Both the position numbers and the translations under genes were made by a program. 64,000 nucleotides of DNA from Lentzea flava (GTDB taxonomy: Bacteria > Actinomycetota > Actinomycetes > Mycobacteriales > Pseudonocardiaceae), in the NCBI RefSeq assembly GCF_014648475.1, contig NZ_BMRE01000034.1, forward strand, positions 1 through 64,000, given 5' to 3'. Of the stretch, positions 16,813-23,874 are shown piece after piece. Positions within the stretch are counted from its first letter, which is position 1; every line of letters begins with the position of its first letter. The notes beneath the pieces are model-generated. The model was not told where the DNA came from and ran no database searches. It saw only the letters and a program-made list of their open reading frames with translations.

Positions 16813-17598
16813 GTGTCCGAGCTCCTCGTCGACGACGCCGATGGTGTGCGCACGTTCACGTTCAACCGCCCCGAGTCGTTCAACGCCTTCACCACCTCGC
16901 TGAAGGAGTCGTTCCTCGACGCGCTGCGGGAGACGTCGGCCGACGCCTCGGTGCGCGCGGTGGTGATCACGGGTGCGGGCAGGGCGTTCTGCGCGGGTCA
17001 GGACCTCAAGGAGCACATCGGGTTGCTGCAGGCCGGCGATCCCGCACCGCTCAACACCGTGGAGAAGCACTACAACCCGATCGTGCGCGAGCTGATCGGC
17101 ATGCCGAAGCCGGTGATCGCCGCGGTCAACGGCAGCGCGGCCGGCGCGGGCGCGTCGTTCGCCTACGCGGCCGACCTGCGCATCGCGGGCGCGTCGGCGA
17201 AGTTCCTGATGGCATTCGCGAACGTCGGCCTGACCGCGGACTCCGGCGCCTCCTACACCCTGCCGCGGCTGATCGGCCACGGCCGCGCGATGGAGATGAT
17301 GATGCTCGCGCAGCCGGTCGGCGCCGAGGAGGCGTTGCGGATCGGCATGGTCAACCAGGTCGTGCCGGACGAGGAGCTGCTGCCGACGGCGCACGCTCTC
17401 GCCGCGAAGCTCGCCCAGGGTCCGACCACGGCCTACGCGAAGATCAAGGAAGCGCTGGCCGTGGCGGCGGACGGGACCCTCGAGGACGCTCTGGAGGCCG
17501 AGCGCCGGACCCAGGCCGACTGCGGTGCGACCGAGGATCACCGCGAGGCCGTGGACGCGTTCGTGAACAAGCGGGCGCCGAAGTTCATCGGGCGCTGA
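16813..17598 (+). CDS. Enoyl-CoA hydratase/isomerase family protein (PaaG-like)
   Basis: 261-residue crotonase-fold protein. Oxyanion-hole motifs are visible at ITGAGRAFCAGQDLKEH and AAVNGSAAGAGASFAYAADLRIA; the acidic catalytic position lies in FANVGLTADSGASYTLPRLIG, where an Asp after TA is as in PaaG/2-(1,2-epoxyphenylacetyl)-CoA isomerase. It hydrates or isomerises a 2-enoyl-CoA. The start is GTG 16813 with GGAGG 4 nt upstream; the frame is open far upstream inside the PaaX gene but that part is out-of-frame shadow. Its TGA shares an A with the ATG of the next gene. Pairing with a PaaX regulator suggests aromatic or short acyl-CoA degradation. Confidence 0.93.
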   Translation: MSELLVDDADGVRTFTFNRPESFNAFTTSLKESFLDALRETSADASVRAVVITGAGRAFCAGQDLKEHIGLLQAGDPAPLNTVEKHYNPIVRELIGMPKPVIAAVNGSAAGAGASFAYAADLRIAGASAKFLMAFANVGLTADSGASYTLPRLIGHGRAMEMMMLAQPVGAEEALRIGMVNQVVPDEELLPTAHALAAKLAQGPTTAYAKIKEALAVAADGTLEDALEAERRTQADCGATEDHREAVDAFVNKRAPKFIGR

Positions 17599-18353
17599 TG
17601 GAGGAACGCCTCGACGGCGGCAACGCCGGGGGTGCGGTGCGGGCCGGCGACACCGTCCGCAAGCCCGCCCGCCCCTGGACACCTGCCGTGCACGCCCTGC
17701 TCGACCACTTGAGGGACAAGGGATTCGACGGCGCACCGCGCGCCCTGGGGATCGACGAGCGCGGCCGGGAGATCCTGACTTTCCTCGACGGTGAGAGCGT
17801 CGGCAGCCACAAACCGTGGCCGCGCTGGGTGCACGCCGACGAGACCCTGGACCAGGTCGCCCGGTGGCTGCGCGACTACCACCGGGCCGTGGCCGACTTC
17901 GTACCCGCGCACGACGCCGTCTGGCGAGGCGGTGGCACGTGGGAGCCGGGGTTCGAGATCGGGCACAACGACGCGGCGCCCTACAACGCGGCCTGGCGCG
18001 ACGGGTGGCTCGCCGGCTTCTTCGACTGGGATTTCGCGGGTCCGGTCCCCGCCGGATGGGATCTCGCGTTCACCGCGTTCAGCTGGGTACCGCTGCACGC
18101 GCGGCACGTCGTCGCCGCCGAGGGGTTCACCGACTTCGCGGGGCGCCCGCGCAGGCTGGCCCGTTTCCTGACGGCCTACGGCTGGTCCGGACGGACGGAG
18201 GACTTCCTGGACGTCGTGCGCGCGAGGATCGCGGCACACGTGGAGGGCATCCGCAGCCGGGCGGACGACCCGCTGTTCGGTGAGATGGTGCGCAACGGTG
18301 TCGTGGACGCTTTGGAACGCGCTGCCGACGAGCTGGACGAGTTCAGGCCGTAG
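17598..18353 (+). CDS. Aminoglycoside phosphotransferase (APH)-family kinase
   Basis: 251 residues of the APH/choline-kinase fold. The catalytic loop is visible as EIGHNDAAPYNAAW (HxD-x4-N variant HND...N) and the metal-binding DFG equivalent as FFDWDFAGP. The N-lobe is shortened and lacks an obvious Lys motif beyond VRKPARPW. Members phosphorylate small hydroxylated molecules, and not necessarily antibiotics. Its ATG overlaps the hydratase stop (TGATG), so it is translationally coupled to the PaaX-hydratase pair. The last 11 bp overlap the convergent tagA. Substrate unknown; I would not call it a resistance gene. Confidence 0.87.
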   Translation: MEERLDGGNAGGAVRAGDTVRKPARPWTPAVHALLDHLRDKGFDGAPRALGIDERGREILTFLDGESVGSHKPWPRWVHADETLDQVARWLRDYHRAVADFVPAHDAVWRGGGTWEPGFEIGHNDAAPYNAAWRDGWLAGFFDWDFAGPVPAGWDLAFTAFSWVPLHARHVVAAEGFTDFAGRPRRLARFLTAYGWSGRTEDFLDVVRARIAAHVEGIRSRADDPLFGEMVRNGVVDALERAADELDEFRP

Positions 18354-18885
18354 CGCGGAAGCACGTGGCGATGTGGTCGTCCACCATCCCGGTGGCCTGC
18401 ATCAGCGCGTAACACGTGGTCGGGCCGAGGAATTTGAAGCCACGACGCTTGAGCTCCTTGGCCATCGCCTTGGACTCGTCCGTGATCGCAGGAACGTCCG
18501 AGAGCGTCGCCGGGCGCACGTGGTCGGCGGGGGCGAACGACCACAGCAGAGCGTCCAGATCGAGGTCCTGTTCGACGATCACGCGCGCGTTGTGGATCGC
18601 CGCGTCGATCTTCATCCGGTTGCGGACGATGCCCGCGTCCGCCATCAGCCGTTCCACGTCGCCGGGTCCGAACCCGGCCACCACCGCGGGGTCGAAGCCG
18701 CCGAACGCCGCGCGGAACGCGGGCCGTTTGCGCAGGATCGTGATCCACGACAGCCCGGATTGGAACGCCTCCAAGGACATCCGCTCGTAGAGCTCGTTGG
18801 TGCCGTGCAGCTCCACTCCCCACTCGGTGTCGTGGTACTCGACGTAGTCGGGAGTCGAGTCGCCCCACGGGCAGCGCGAGATCAC
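18343..18885 (-). CDS. tagA: DNA-3-methyladenine glycosylase I
   Basis: 180-residue TagA/Tag-type glycosylase removing 3-methyladenine from DNA. Features include RCPWGDSTPDYVEYHDTEWG at the N-terminus (zinc-binding Cys plus conserved His/Glu), FQSGLSWITILRKRPAFRAAFGGFD, GIVRNRMKI and the C-terminal GFKFLGPTTCYALMQATGMVDDH with a final Cys as zinc ligand. Start is GTG 18885, overlapping the upstream SRPBCC gene by 4 nt (GTGA) and preceded by GAGGAG; an open extension upstream to 18996 is only the antisense-like continuation. Order tagA next to a DivIVA-like gene and DUF3117 matches Rv1209-Rv1211. Confidence 0.95.
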   Translation of the reverse strand: MISRCPWGDSTPDYVEYHDTEWGVELHGTNELYERMSLEAFQSGLSWITILRKRPAFRAAFGGFDPAVVAGFGPGDVERLMADAGIVRNRMKIDAAIHNARVIVEQDLDLDALLWSFAPADHVRPATLSDVPAITDESKAMAKELKRRGFKFLGPTTCYALMQATGMVDDHIATCFRATA

Positions 18886-19280
18886 CGGTACTCCTCGGCG
18901 AAACGGGCGAAGCGCTGCAGCGATCGGTGCAGCATCAGCACGAACAGCGGCCTCACCAACGGGAAGAAGAACGGCACGTCGAGGCGTTCGGTCCACACGA
19001 AACGACTGCCGCGCACGGCGAACACGCCCGTCCCCCGCACGACACGGCCCAGGTGTTCCACCTCGACGGCGTGCGGCGGGTCCCAGCGCGTGATCCGCAT
19101 GCGGTCGGACACGCCGAACGTGCGGGCGTCGATCTCGCTGCCGACCGACTTCCCGTCACCGGCGACGACCGTGACGTGCGTGCCGAACACCCACTCCGAC
19201 TGGCGTTCCCAGTCGGTCATGGCGCGGAAGATCGTGTCCGGCGGTGCCGCCACCTCGACCGCGAGCTCAAGCTCGGTCAC
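18882..19280 (-). CDS. SRPBCC (START/polyketide-cyclase-like) protein
   Basis: 132 residues with the helix-grip pattern of the SRPBCC superfamily: ELAVEVAAPPDTIFRAMTDWERQSEWV at the start, a run of beta strands, and the long C-terminal helix LMLHRSLQRFARFAEEYR. Such proteins bind hydrophobic ligands in a cavity. No active-site residues point to a particular reaction. GTG start overlaps the DivIVA-like gene by 14 bp upstream and its stop overlaps the tagA start, so the three genes form a tightly coupled operon. Function unknown; a polyketide-type role is not implied by this context. Confidence 0.85.
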   Translation of the reverse strand: MTELELAVEVAAPPDTIFRAMTDWERQSEWVFGTHVTVVAGDGKSVGSEIDARTFGVSDRMRITRWDPPHAVEVEHLGRVVRGTGVFAVRGSRFVWTERLDVPFFFPLVRPLFVLMLHRSLQRFARFAEEYR

Positions 19281-19563
19281 TGCTCTCCAGCTCCTCGACG
19301 CGGGCGCGCAGCGTCCCGACCTCGGCCGCGAGGCGCTGCAGCACCCAGTCGACCTCGCTCATCTTGTAGCCGCGGAACACCTGCTGGAACTTCAGCTCGC
19401 GGACGTCCTCCGCGGTGATGTCCTCCGACGGCAGCCGCGTCGGCGACGCGCCGGGCGGCAGCGGCGCGAGCTCCTCGCCGCGCCCGAACACCAACGCCGC
19501 GAGCAGGAACACCACTGCCGCGACGGCCACCATCACGATCAGGTAGAGAAGGGCGTTGGTCAC
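19267..19563 (-). CDS. DivIVA-domain membrane protein (Rv1209-like)
   Basis: 98 residues: an N-terminal transmembrane helix (about 3-25), a short linker and a DivIVA-type motif (LPSEDITAEDVRELKFQQVFRGYKMSEVDWVL) running into a coiled coil (LQRLAAEVGTLRARVEELESS). DivIVA-domain proteins localise to curved or polar membrane sites and recruit growth or division factors. The Rv1209 homologue sits at the same place between gpgS and tagA. GTG 19563 start abuts the end of the HAAS-domain gene upstream (3 to 4 bp overlap) and its 3' end overlaps the SRPBCC gene. Role in polar growth is an inference from the domain. Confidence 0.87.
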   Translation of the reverse strand: MTNALLYLIVMVAVAAVVFLLAALVFGRGEELAPLPPGASPTRLPSEDITAEDVRELKFQQVFRGYKMSEVDWVLQRLAAEVGTLRARVEELESSDRA

Positions 19564-20237
19564 GCGACGATCGTGGCACAGCTCAGGCAGCGGCGAGCGA
19601 GCAGACCGAGCCGAATGATCACGGTCCAGGTGATCAGGCTCGCGATGGTCATCGGCAACGACTGCATCAGCCTGCTGACGTCCACGTGCGCGGTCGCGGC
19701 GATGATCGCGACGTTGCCCAGCAGCACCACGCCGACCGCCAGGATCGCGACCGAGGCAGCGAGCTTGGCCAGCAGTTTCGTGTCGTATTTGCGGGCCAGG
19801 ATCCGGCCAAGCACGAGAGCCACCAGCGCGATGCCGGACGCGACACCGCTGGCCAGGTCGTTGGCCTTGGCGATGAACAGGTACCAGGACGGCGGCATCG
19901 CACCGAAGTCCTGCCACGGACCGATGAGCAACATCCGGCCGTACTCCCACGCCATGTGCATCAACGGCAGCACGATCGCGAGCCAGATGAGCGTCCGCGT
20001 GCCGTATGCGACGGCCAGCTCGGCCTGGTACTCGTTCGCGATCTCGCGCACCGGGCCGAACTCCTCGACGGCGCGCCGGCGGGCTTCGTCCTCGGACAGC
20101 CCGCGGTGCAGGTGCGCCTCGGTGGCGTCCTCCAGGCTGTCGCGGGTCTCCGTGAGCAGGTCGCGAACCTGCTTCTTCGAGCCCTGCAGCCGCGCCCCCA
20201 GGTCGGTGACGTACCTGTCGATCACGTCTGTGCCCAT
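19560..20237 (-). CDS. HAAS/DUF1700-like membrane protein paired with PadR
   Basis: 225 residues. The cytoplasmic N-terminal about 75 residues form the helical permease-prefix/HAAS domain (DRYVTDLGARLQG...LLTETRDSLEDATEAHLHRGLSEDEARRRAVEEFGP), followed by four or five hydrophobic helices. HAAS proteins are regularly encoded right after PadR repressors and are thought to relay a membrane signal. Here the ATG lies inside the 3' end of the padR gene (16-bp overlap). The gene is followed directly by the DivIVA-like gene. Molecular function is not established. Confidence 0.83.
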   Translation of the reverse strand: MGTDVIDRYVTDLGARLQGSKKQVRDLLTETRDSLEDATEAHLHRGLSEDEARRRAVEEFGPVREIANEYQAELAVAYGTRTLIWLAIVLPLMHMAWEYGRMLLIGPWQDFGAMPPSWYLFIAKANDLASGVASGIALVALVLGRILARKYDTKLLAKLAASVAILAVGVVLLGNVAIIAATAHVDVSRLMQSLPMTIASLITWTVIIRLGLLARRCLSCATIVA

Positions 20238-20560
20238 TTGCCGCCCCCTCCCAGCACCCCGTCGATGACCGTGGTGAACTCGCGCCACGCGCTGCGCTCG
20301 GCGTGCAGCGCCTTCTGGCCGGCCTGCGTGAGCCGGTAGGTGCGGCGCTTGCGGCCGCCGACCGTGCTCCAGTCGCTGATGACGTGGCCTGCCCGCTCCA
20401 ACCGGCGCAGCGCCGGGTAGACAGTGCCTGTCGGCAGGTCCAGCGCGCCCCCGCTGACCTGCTGCAACGCCTCGATGATCGCGTAACCGTGCAGCTGCCT
20501 CCCGTCGAGCGTCGCCAGCAGCAACGCGTCGAGGTGGCCGCGTAGGGCGTCCGGTTTCAT
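20222..20560 (-). CDS. PadR-family transcriptional repressor
   Basis: 112 residues: the compact PadR winged helix (LHGYAIIEALQQVSGGALDLPTGTVYPALRRLERAGHVISDW, then GGRKRRTYRLTQAGQKAL) with a short C-terminal helix for dimerisation. ATG 20560 has no ribosome site; TAGAGT lies 8 nt upstream, so the message is probably leaderless, and an AGTAG/CTACT palindrome overlaps that promoter, a plausible autoregulatory operator. It is co-transcribed with the HAAS membrane protein and divergent from the cyd operon, so control of cyd is possible but unproven. Confidence 0.9.
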   Translation of the reverse strand: MKPDALRGHLDALLLATLDGRQLHGYAIIEALQQVSGGALDLPTGTVYPALRRLERAGHVISDWSTVGGRKRRTYRLTQAGQKALHAERSAWREFTTVIDGVLGGGGKWAQT

Positions 20561-20561
20561 G

Positions 20562-20576
20562 AGTAGTGACTCTACT
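20562..20576. promoter_or_regulatory. padR leaderless promoter with palindromic candidate operator
   Basis: AGTAG-TGACT-CTACT is an inverted repeat covering the TAGAGT -10 hexamer (minus strand) that lies 8 nt before the padR ATG. Operator placement over the promoter fits PadR autorepression. Confidence 0.4.
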
Positions 20577-20677
20577 GATGAACGGGCCGCGGCAACCCCG
20601 GAGATGTCCCTGATTTCGGACGTTCGGGGTGGTGTGCGACGGCACGGATCTGTTGCGCTGGAACCGGATCCGGCGAA

Positions 20678-20722
20678 CCTTCAGCTTCCCTTCAGGGTCG
20701 GCCCTGAGATCTCCCTGAGATC
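20678..20722. promoter_or_regulatory. Two pairs of 11-bp-period repeats upstream of cydA
   Basis: CCTGAGA at 20703 and 20714 (spacer TCTC) repeat with 11-bp period; the minus strand reads TCTCAGG-N4-TCTCAGG, identical in layout to the array near sigE. A second pair, CCTTCAG at 20678 and 20689, has the same period. The CCTGAGA pair is centred about 60 bp upstream of the inferred cydA start, a normal activator position. Confidence 0.6.
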
Positions 20723-20757
20723 CCGGCCCGGTCGTTCATAAGTAGCGGGCCTACATA

Positions 20758-20763
20758 TAGCGT
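20758..20763 (+). promoter_or_regulatory. cydA -10 hexamer TAGCGT
   Basis: TAGCGT lies 8 nt before the cydA ATG, with TTCATA 17 nt further upstream as a weak -35. No ribosome site precedes the ATG, so a leaderless transcript is likely. Confidence 0.4.
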
Positions 20764-20771
20764 CTCTACCT

Positions 20772-21932
20772 ATGAGCGCAGTAGACCTCGCCCGGCTCCA
20801 GTTTGCGTTGACGACGTCGTTCCACTTCCTGTTCGTGCTGCTCACACTTGGTCTGGTCACCCTGCTCGTGATCATGCAGACCAGGTTCACGATCACCGGC
20901 GCGCCCGTGCACGAGCGGATGACGCGGTTCTGGGGCCGGATCTACGTGATCAACTACGCGCTGGGCATCGTCACGGGCATCGTGATGGAGTTCCAGTTCG
21001 GGCTGAACTGGTCGGGCCTCGCGATCTACGCCGGCGACGTGTTCGGGGCGCCGCTCGCGCTGGAGACGCTGATCGCGTTCTTCCTGGAGTCCACGTTCCT
21101 CGGCCTGTGGATCTTCGGCTGGGGCAAGCTCAATCGCTGGGTGCACCTGGCGTTGCTGTACCTGACCGCACTCACGGCCTACGCGTCGGCGTTCTGGATC
21201 ATGGCGGCGAACGGGTTCCTGCAGCACCCCGTCGGCTACCGGGTGGAAGGAAACGTCCTCAGGCTGGACGACTTCTCCGCGCTCCTGACCAACCCCACGT
21301 TCAACTCCGCCCTGATGCACGTGATCTTCGCGTCCATCACGGTCGGCGGGGTGTTCCTGACCGGGGTTTCGGCCTACCACTTCATCAAGCGCACGCCCGA
21401 GGTCGACTTCTTCCGGCGGTCGCTGCGGATGGGCGTGATCACCACGGCGCTGGCCACGCCGTCGCTGATCGGCGCGGGGTTCGCACAGTTCCCGATCATC
21501 GCGAAGTTCCAGCCTGGCAAGTCGGAGGCGACGCCGTGGATCGGCGCGCCGCTCGGGTTCATGATCCTGATCGGGATGACGCTCACGATGGTCAGCTGGC
21601 TGACGCTGCCGTTGCTGATCAAGGACGCCGTGATCAGGATGCGCTTCCCGTTGTACCTCATGGTGATCGGCATTCCGCTGCCGTTCCTGGCGGCCATCTT
21701 CGGGTGGATGTTCCGCGAGGTCGGGCGCCAGCCGTGGCTCATCTACGGACTGTTGCGCACCGAGGACGCCGTGTCCCATGTGGACGCCTCACAGATCCTG
21801 TTGTCGCTCATCGTTTTCACGTCCCTGTTCGTTCTGCTGGCCTGCGTCGACTGGGCGTTGATCGCACGTGCGGTCCGCCGCGGTCCCGACGTCACGCCCG
21901 CCCCCGTTTCGCCGCTGGTGGTGACTCTCTGA
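20772..21932 (+). CDS. cydA: Cytochrome bd oxidase subunit I, compact form lacking most of the Q-loop
   Basis: 386 residues against about 440-520 for usual CydA. Conserved are His18 (FHFLF, heme b595 side), the GIVMEFQFGLNW and ESTFLGLWIFGW helices, the AANGFLQHPVG loop, an ALMHVIF His and the hallmark GWMFREVGRQPW. Missing is most of the roughly 100-residue periplasmic Q-loop that binds quinol: the chain goes from FAQFPIIAKFQPGKSEATPW almost directly to the next helix. Subunit I normally oxidises quinol and reduces O2 with CydB. The cydB ATG overlaps its TGA. The frame is intact. Identity is firm; catalytic competence with the usual quinol site is doubtful. Confidence 0.9.
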   Translation: MSAVDLARLQFALTTSFHFLFVLLTLGLVTLLVIMQTRFTITGAPVHERMTRFWGRIYVINYALGIVTGIVMEFQFGLNWSGLAIYAGDVFGAPLALETLIAFFLESTFLGLWIFGWGKLNRWVHLALLYLTALTAYASAFWIMAANGFLQHPVGYRVEGNVLRLDDFSALLTNPTFNSALMHVIFASITVGGVFLTGVSAYHFIKRTPEVDFFRRSLRMGVITTALATPSLIGAGFAQFPIIAKFQPGKSEATPWIGAPLGFMILIGMTLTMVSWLTLPLLIKDAVIRMRFPLYLMVIGIPLPFLAAIFGWMFREVGRQPWLIYGLLRTEDAVSHVDASQILLSLIVFTSLFVLLACVDWALIARAVRRGPDVTPAPVSPLVVTL

Positions 21933-22555
21933 TGGAAATGCTCTGGCTGGTCGTGCTCGGGACGCTCGTCGTCGGGTACTTCGCGCTGGCGGGTTTCGAC
22001 TACGGCACCGGGTTGCTGCTGCCGTTCCGCGGCCGCGACGAGACGCTGCGCCGGATGACGCCGTTCTTCCTGGGCAACGAGGTGTGGCTGGTCGCCGCGA
22101 TCGGCGTGTTGTTCGCGGCGTTCCCGCGGCTCGAAGGGGAGCTGCTGTCCGGTGCCCACAGCACGTTCACGCTGGTGCTGGCCGGGCTGGTGCTGTTCAT
22201 GGCCGCCGTGCAGCTGCGGCTGTGGTCGTGGCTGGTGTTCACCGGTGCGCTGATGGTTTCCGTCGGCTGGGGCCTGTTTCTCGCGCACCTGCTGCACGCG
22301 CCGGTGGTCGTGGCGCTGGTGATGCCTGCGCTGTTCGCCTTGCACGGCTGGGTGTTCCAGACCCGGCGGTGGACGCTGTTCCCGGTGACCGCGTTGCTCT
22401 GCGCGCTGCCGATCCCGCTCGCGTTCAGCTCGATCGACGTCGCCGGGCTGATGGCGCACACCGACACGCTCGGCCTGCTCGCGTGGGTCGCGATCCCGAT
22501 CATCCCGCTGGTGGTGGTGCTGCAGTGGTCGATCGTCGCCATCTCCTCCCGCTGA
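21932..22555 (+). CDS. cydB: Cytochrome bd oxidase subunit II, strongly shortened
   Basis: 207 residues against about 330-380 for usual CydB. The N-terminus is classical (VVGYFALAGFDYGTGLLLPF and FFLGNEVWLVAAIGVLFAAFP, the GNEVW signature), and the C-terminus (HTDTLGLLAWVAIPIIPLVVVLQ) aligns in character with the normal last helix, so the loss is internal: roughly 120-140 residues of middle helices. About seven hydrophobic segments remain. Start ATG 21932 shares its A with the cydA stop. The cydD frame begins inside its 3' end. Because both ends are conserved and the frame is open, this looks like an in-frame contraction and not a truncated pseudogene. Confidence 0.85.
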   Translation: MEMLWLVVLGTLVVGYFALAGFDYGTGLLLPFRGRDETLRRMTPFFLGNEVWLVAAIGVLFAAFPRLEGELLSGAHSTFTLVLAGLVLFMAAVQLRLWSWLVFTGALMVSVGWGLFLAHLLHAPVVVALVMPALFALHGWVFQTRRWTLFPVTALLCALPIPLAFSSIDVAGLMAHTDTLGLLAWVAIPIIPLVVVLQWSIVAISSR

Positions 22556-23874
22556 TCCCGATCCCGTTCCTCGTGCTGGCCCAGGCCGAACTTCTGGCGT
22601 CGGTGCTGAGCGGCGGTTCCGGATTTCTGCTGCTGTGCCTGGTCGTCGGCCTGCGCGTGCTGGTCTGGTGGGTGCATCGAGCCATGGCCCACCGCGCCGC
22701 CGAACGCACCCGAGCACGTCTTCGCGAGGCCTTCCTGCGCTCCCCTGGAACCAAAGCGGGCGAGGTCGCAACACTGGTCACGCGCGGGGTGCACGACGTG
22801 ACGCCGTACGTGGTCGGCTACCTGCCCCAGCAGGTTCTCGCGGTGGCCGTCCCGCTGGCGGTTGTCACGAGGCTCGCGTTCGCCGACCTGACGGCCGCGC
22901 TGACCATCCTGCTGACGTTGCCGTTGATCCCGATCTTCGGCGCGTTGGTCGGCGCGCACACCCGTGAGCGAACGGCTCGCCAGTGGGCTGCGCTGGCCAC
23001 GCTCGGCGGGCATTTCCTCGACGTGGTCAAGGGCATCGGCACACTCCGCGCGTTCGGCAGGGCCGAGGCGCAGTCGGCGACGGTCCGGAAGCTGGCCGCA
23101 CAGCACATGACCGAGACGATGTCGGCGCTCAGGGTCGCATTCCTGTCGGCGTTCGTGCTGGAGCTGGTGGCCACGATGTCGGTGGCGGTGGTCGCGGTGC
23201 CGGTCGGGCTCAGGCTGCTCGACGGCGGCGTGCCGCTGCACACCGCGTTGCTGGTGCTCTTCCTGGCCCCGGAAGCGTTTCTGCCACTGCGGGCCGCCGG
23301 AGCGCAGTTCCACGCGAGCGCGCAGGGCCGTGAGGTGCTGGCCAAGGTGCCCACCGCGACCGACCACGGCGGCGTGACCCCGCCGGATCTCGCCGCCGCC
23401 GAGATCGTGTTCGACAACGTGAGCGTCCGCAGCCTCAGGAACTTCTCGCTGCGGATCAGGCCGGGCGAACGGATCGCGCTGGTCGGGCCGAGCGGCGCGG
23501 GCAAGAGCACGATCCTGGGGCTGCTGCTGGGATTCGTGCGGCCGGACGAGGGCCGTGTGCTGGTCGGCGGCGTCGACCTGCGGGAGATCGACCGCACGGC
23601 CTGGCTGCAAGCGCTGTCGTGGGTGCCACAACGACCGACGCTCGTGCCGGCGAACCTGTCGTCCGGTGAGCAGCAGCGAGTCGCGCTGGCAAAGGCGCTG
23701 GACCGGCAGCACGCCGGGTTGTTCCTGCTGGACGAACCGACCGCGCACCTGGACGCCGAGACGGAGTCCCTGGTGCTGCAAGCGACTCGGGAGTTCACCA
23801 GAGGCCGCACGGCCGTGATCGTGGCGCACCGGCCGACGTTGCTGAAGGAGGTCAACAGGGTGGTGACGGTATGA
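22525..23874 (+). CDS. cydD: CydD-type ABC transporter subunit, compact
   Basis: About 449 residues (family usually 520-590). CydDC exports glutathione/cysteine (and possibly heme) and is needed for cytochrome bd assembly. The membrane domain lacks the first helix; the ATPase domain has Walker A VGPSGAGKST, Q-loop WVPQRPTLVP, signature LSSGEQQRV, Walker B LFLLDEPTAHLD and the His switch VIVAHRP. About 40 residues of helical subdomain between Q-loop and signature are missing. Start is uncertain: GTG 22525, overlapping cydB by 31 bp, or GTG 22573. The stop overlaps cydC (ATGA). Confidence 0.82.
   Translation: MVDRRHLLPLIPIPFLVLAQAELLASVLSGGSGFLLLCLVVGLRVLVWWVHRAMAHRAAERTRARLREAFLRSPGTKAGEVATLVTRGVHDVTPYVVGYLPQQVLAVAVPLAVVTRLAFADLTAALTILLTLPLIPIFGALVGAHTRERTARQWAALATLGGHFLDVVKGIGTLRAFGRAEAQSATVRKLAAQHMTETMSALRVAFLSAFVLELVATMSVAVVAVPVGLRLLDGGVPLHTALLVLFLAPEAFLPLRAAGAQFHASAQGREVLAKVPTATDHGGVTPPDLAAAEIVFDNVSVRSLRNFSLRIRPGERIALVGPSGAGKSTILGLLLGFVRPDEGRVLVGGVDLREIDRTAWLQALSWVPQRPTLVPANLSSGEQQRVALAKALDRQHAGLFLLDEPTAHLDAETESLVLQATREFTRGRTAVIVAHRPTLLKEVNRVVTV

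Noticed and set aside
17598..18353. Antibiotic resistance by aminoglycoside phosphorylation
   Set aside because: Fold membership alone does not show substrate; coupling with a PaaX/hydratase pair points elsewhere.
21932..23874. cydB/cydD boundary as a frameshift splitting one gene
   Set aside because: Each frame matches a distinct family (CydB C-terminus, CydD membrane domain); an overlap of coupled genes explains it without a frameshift.
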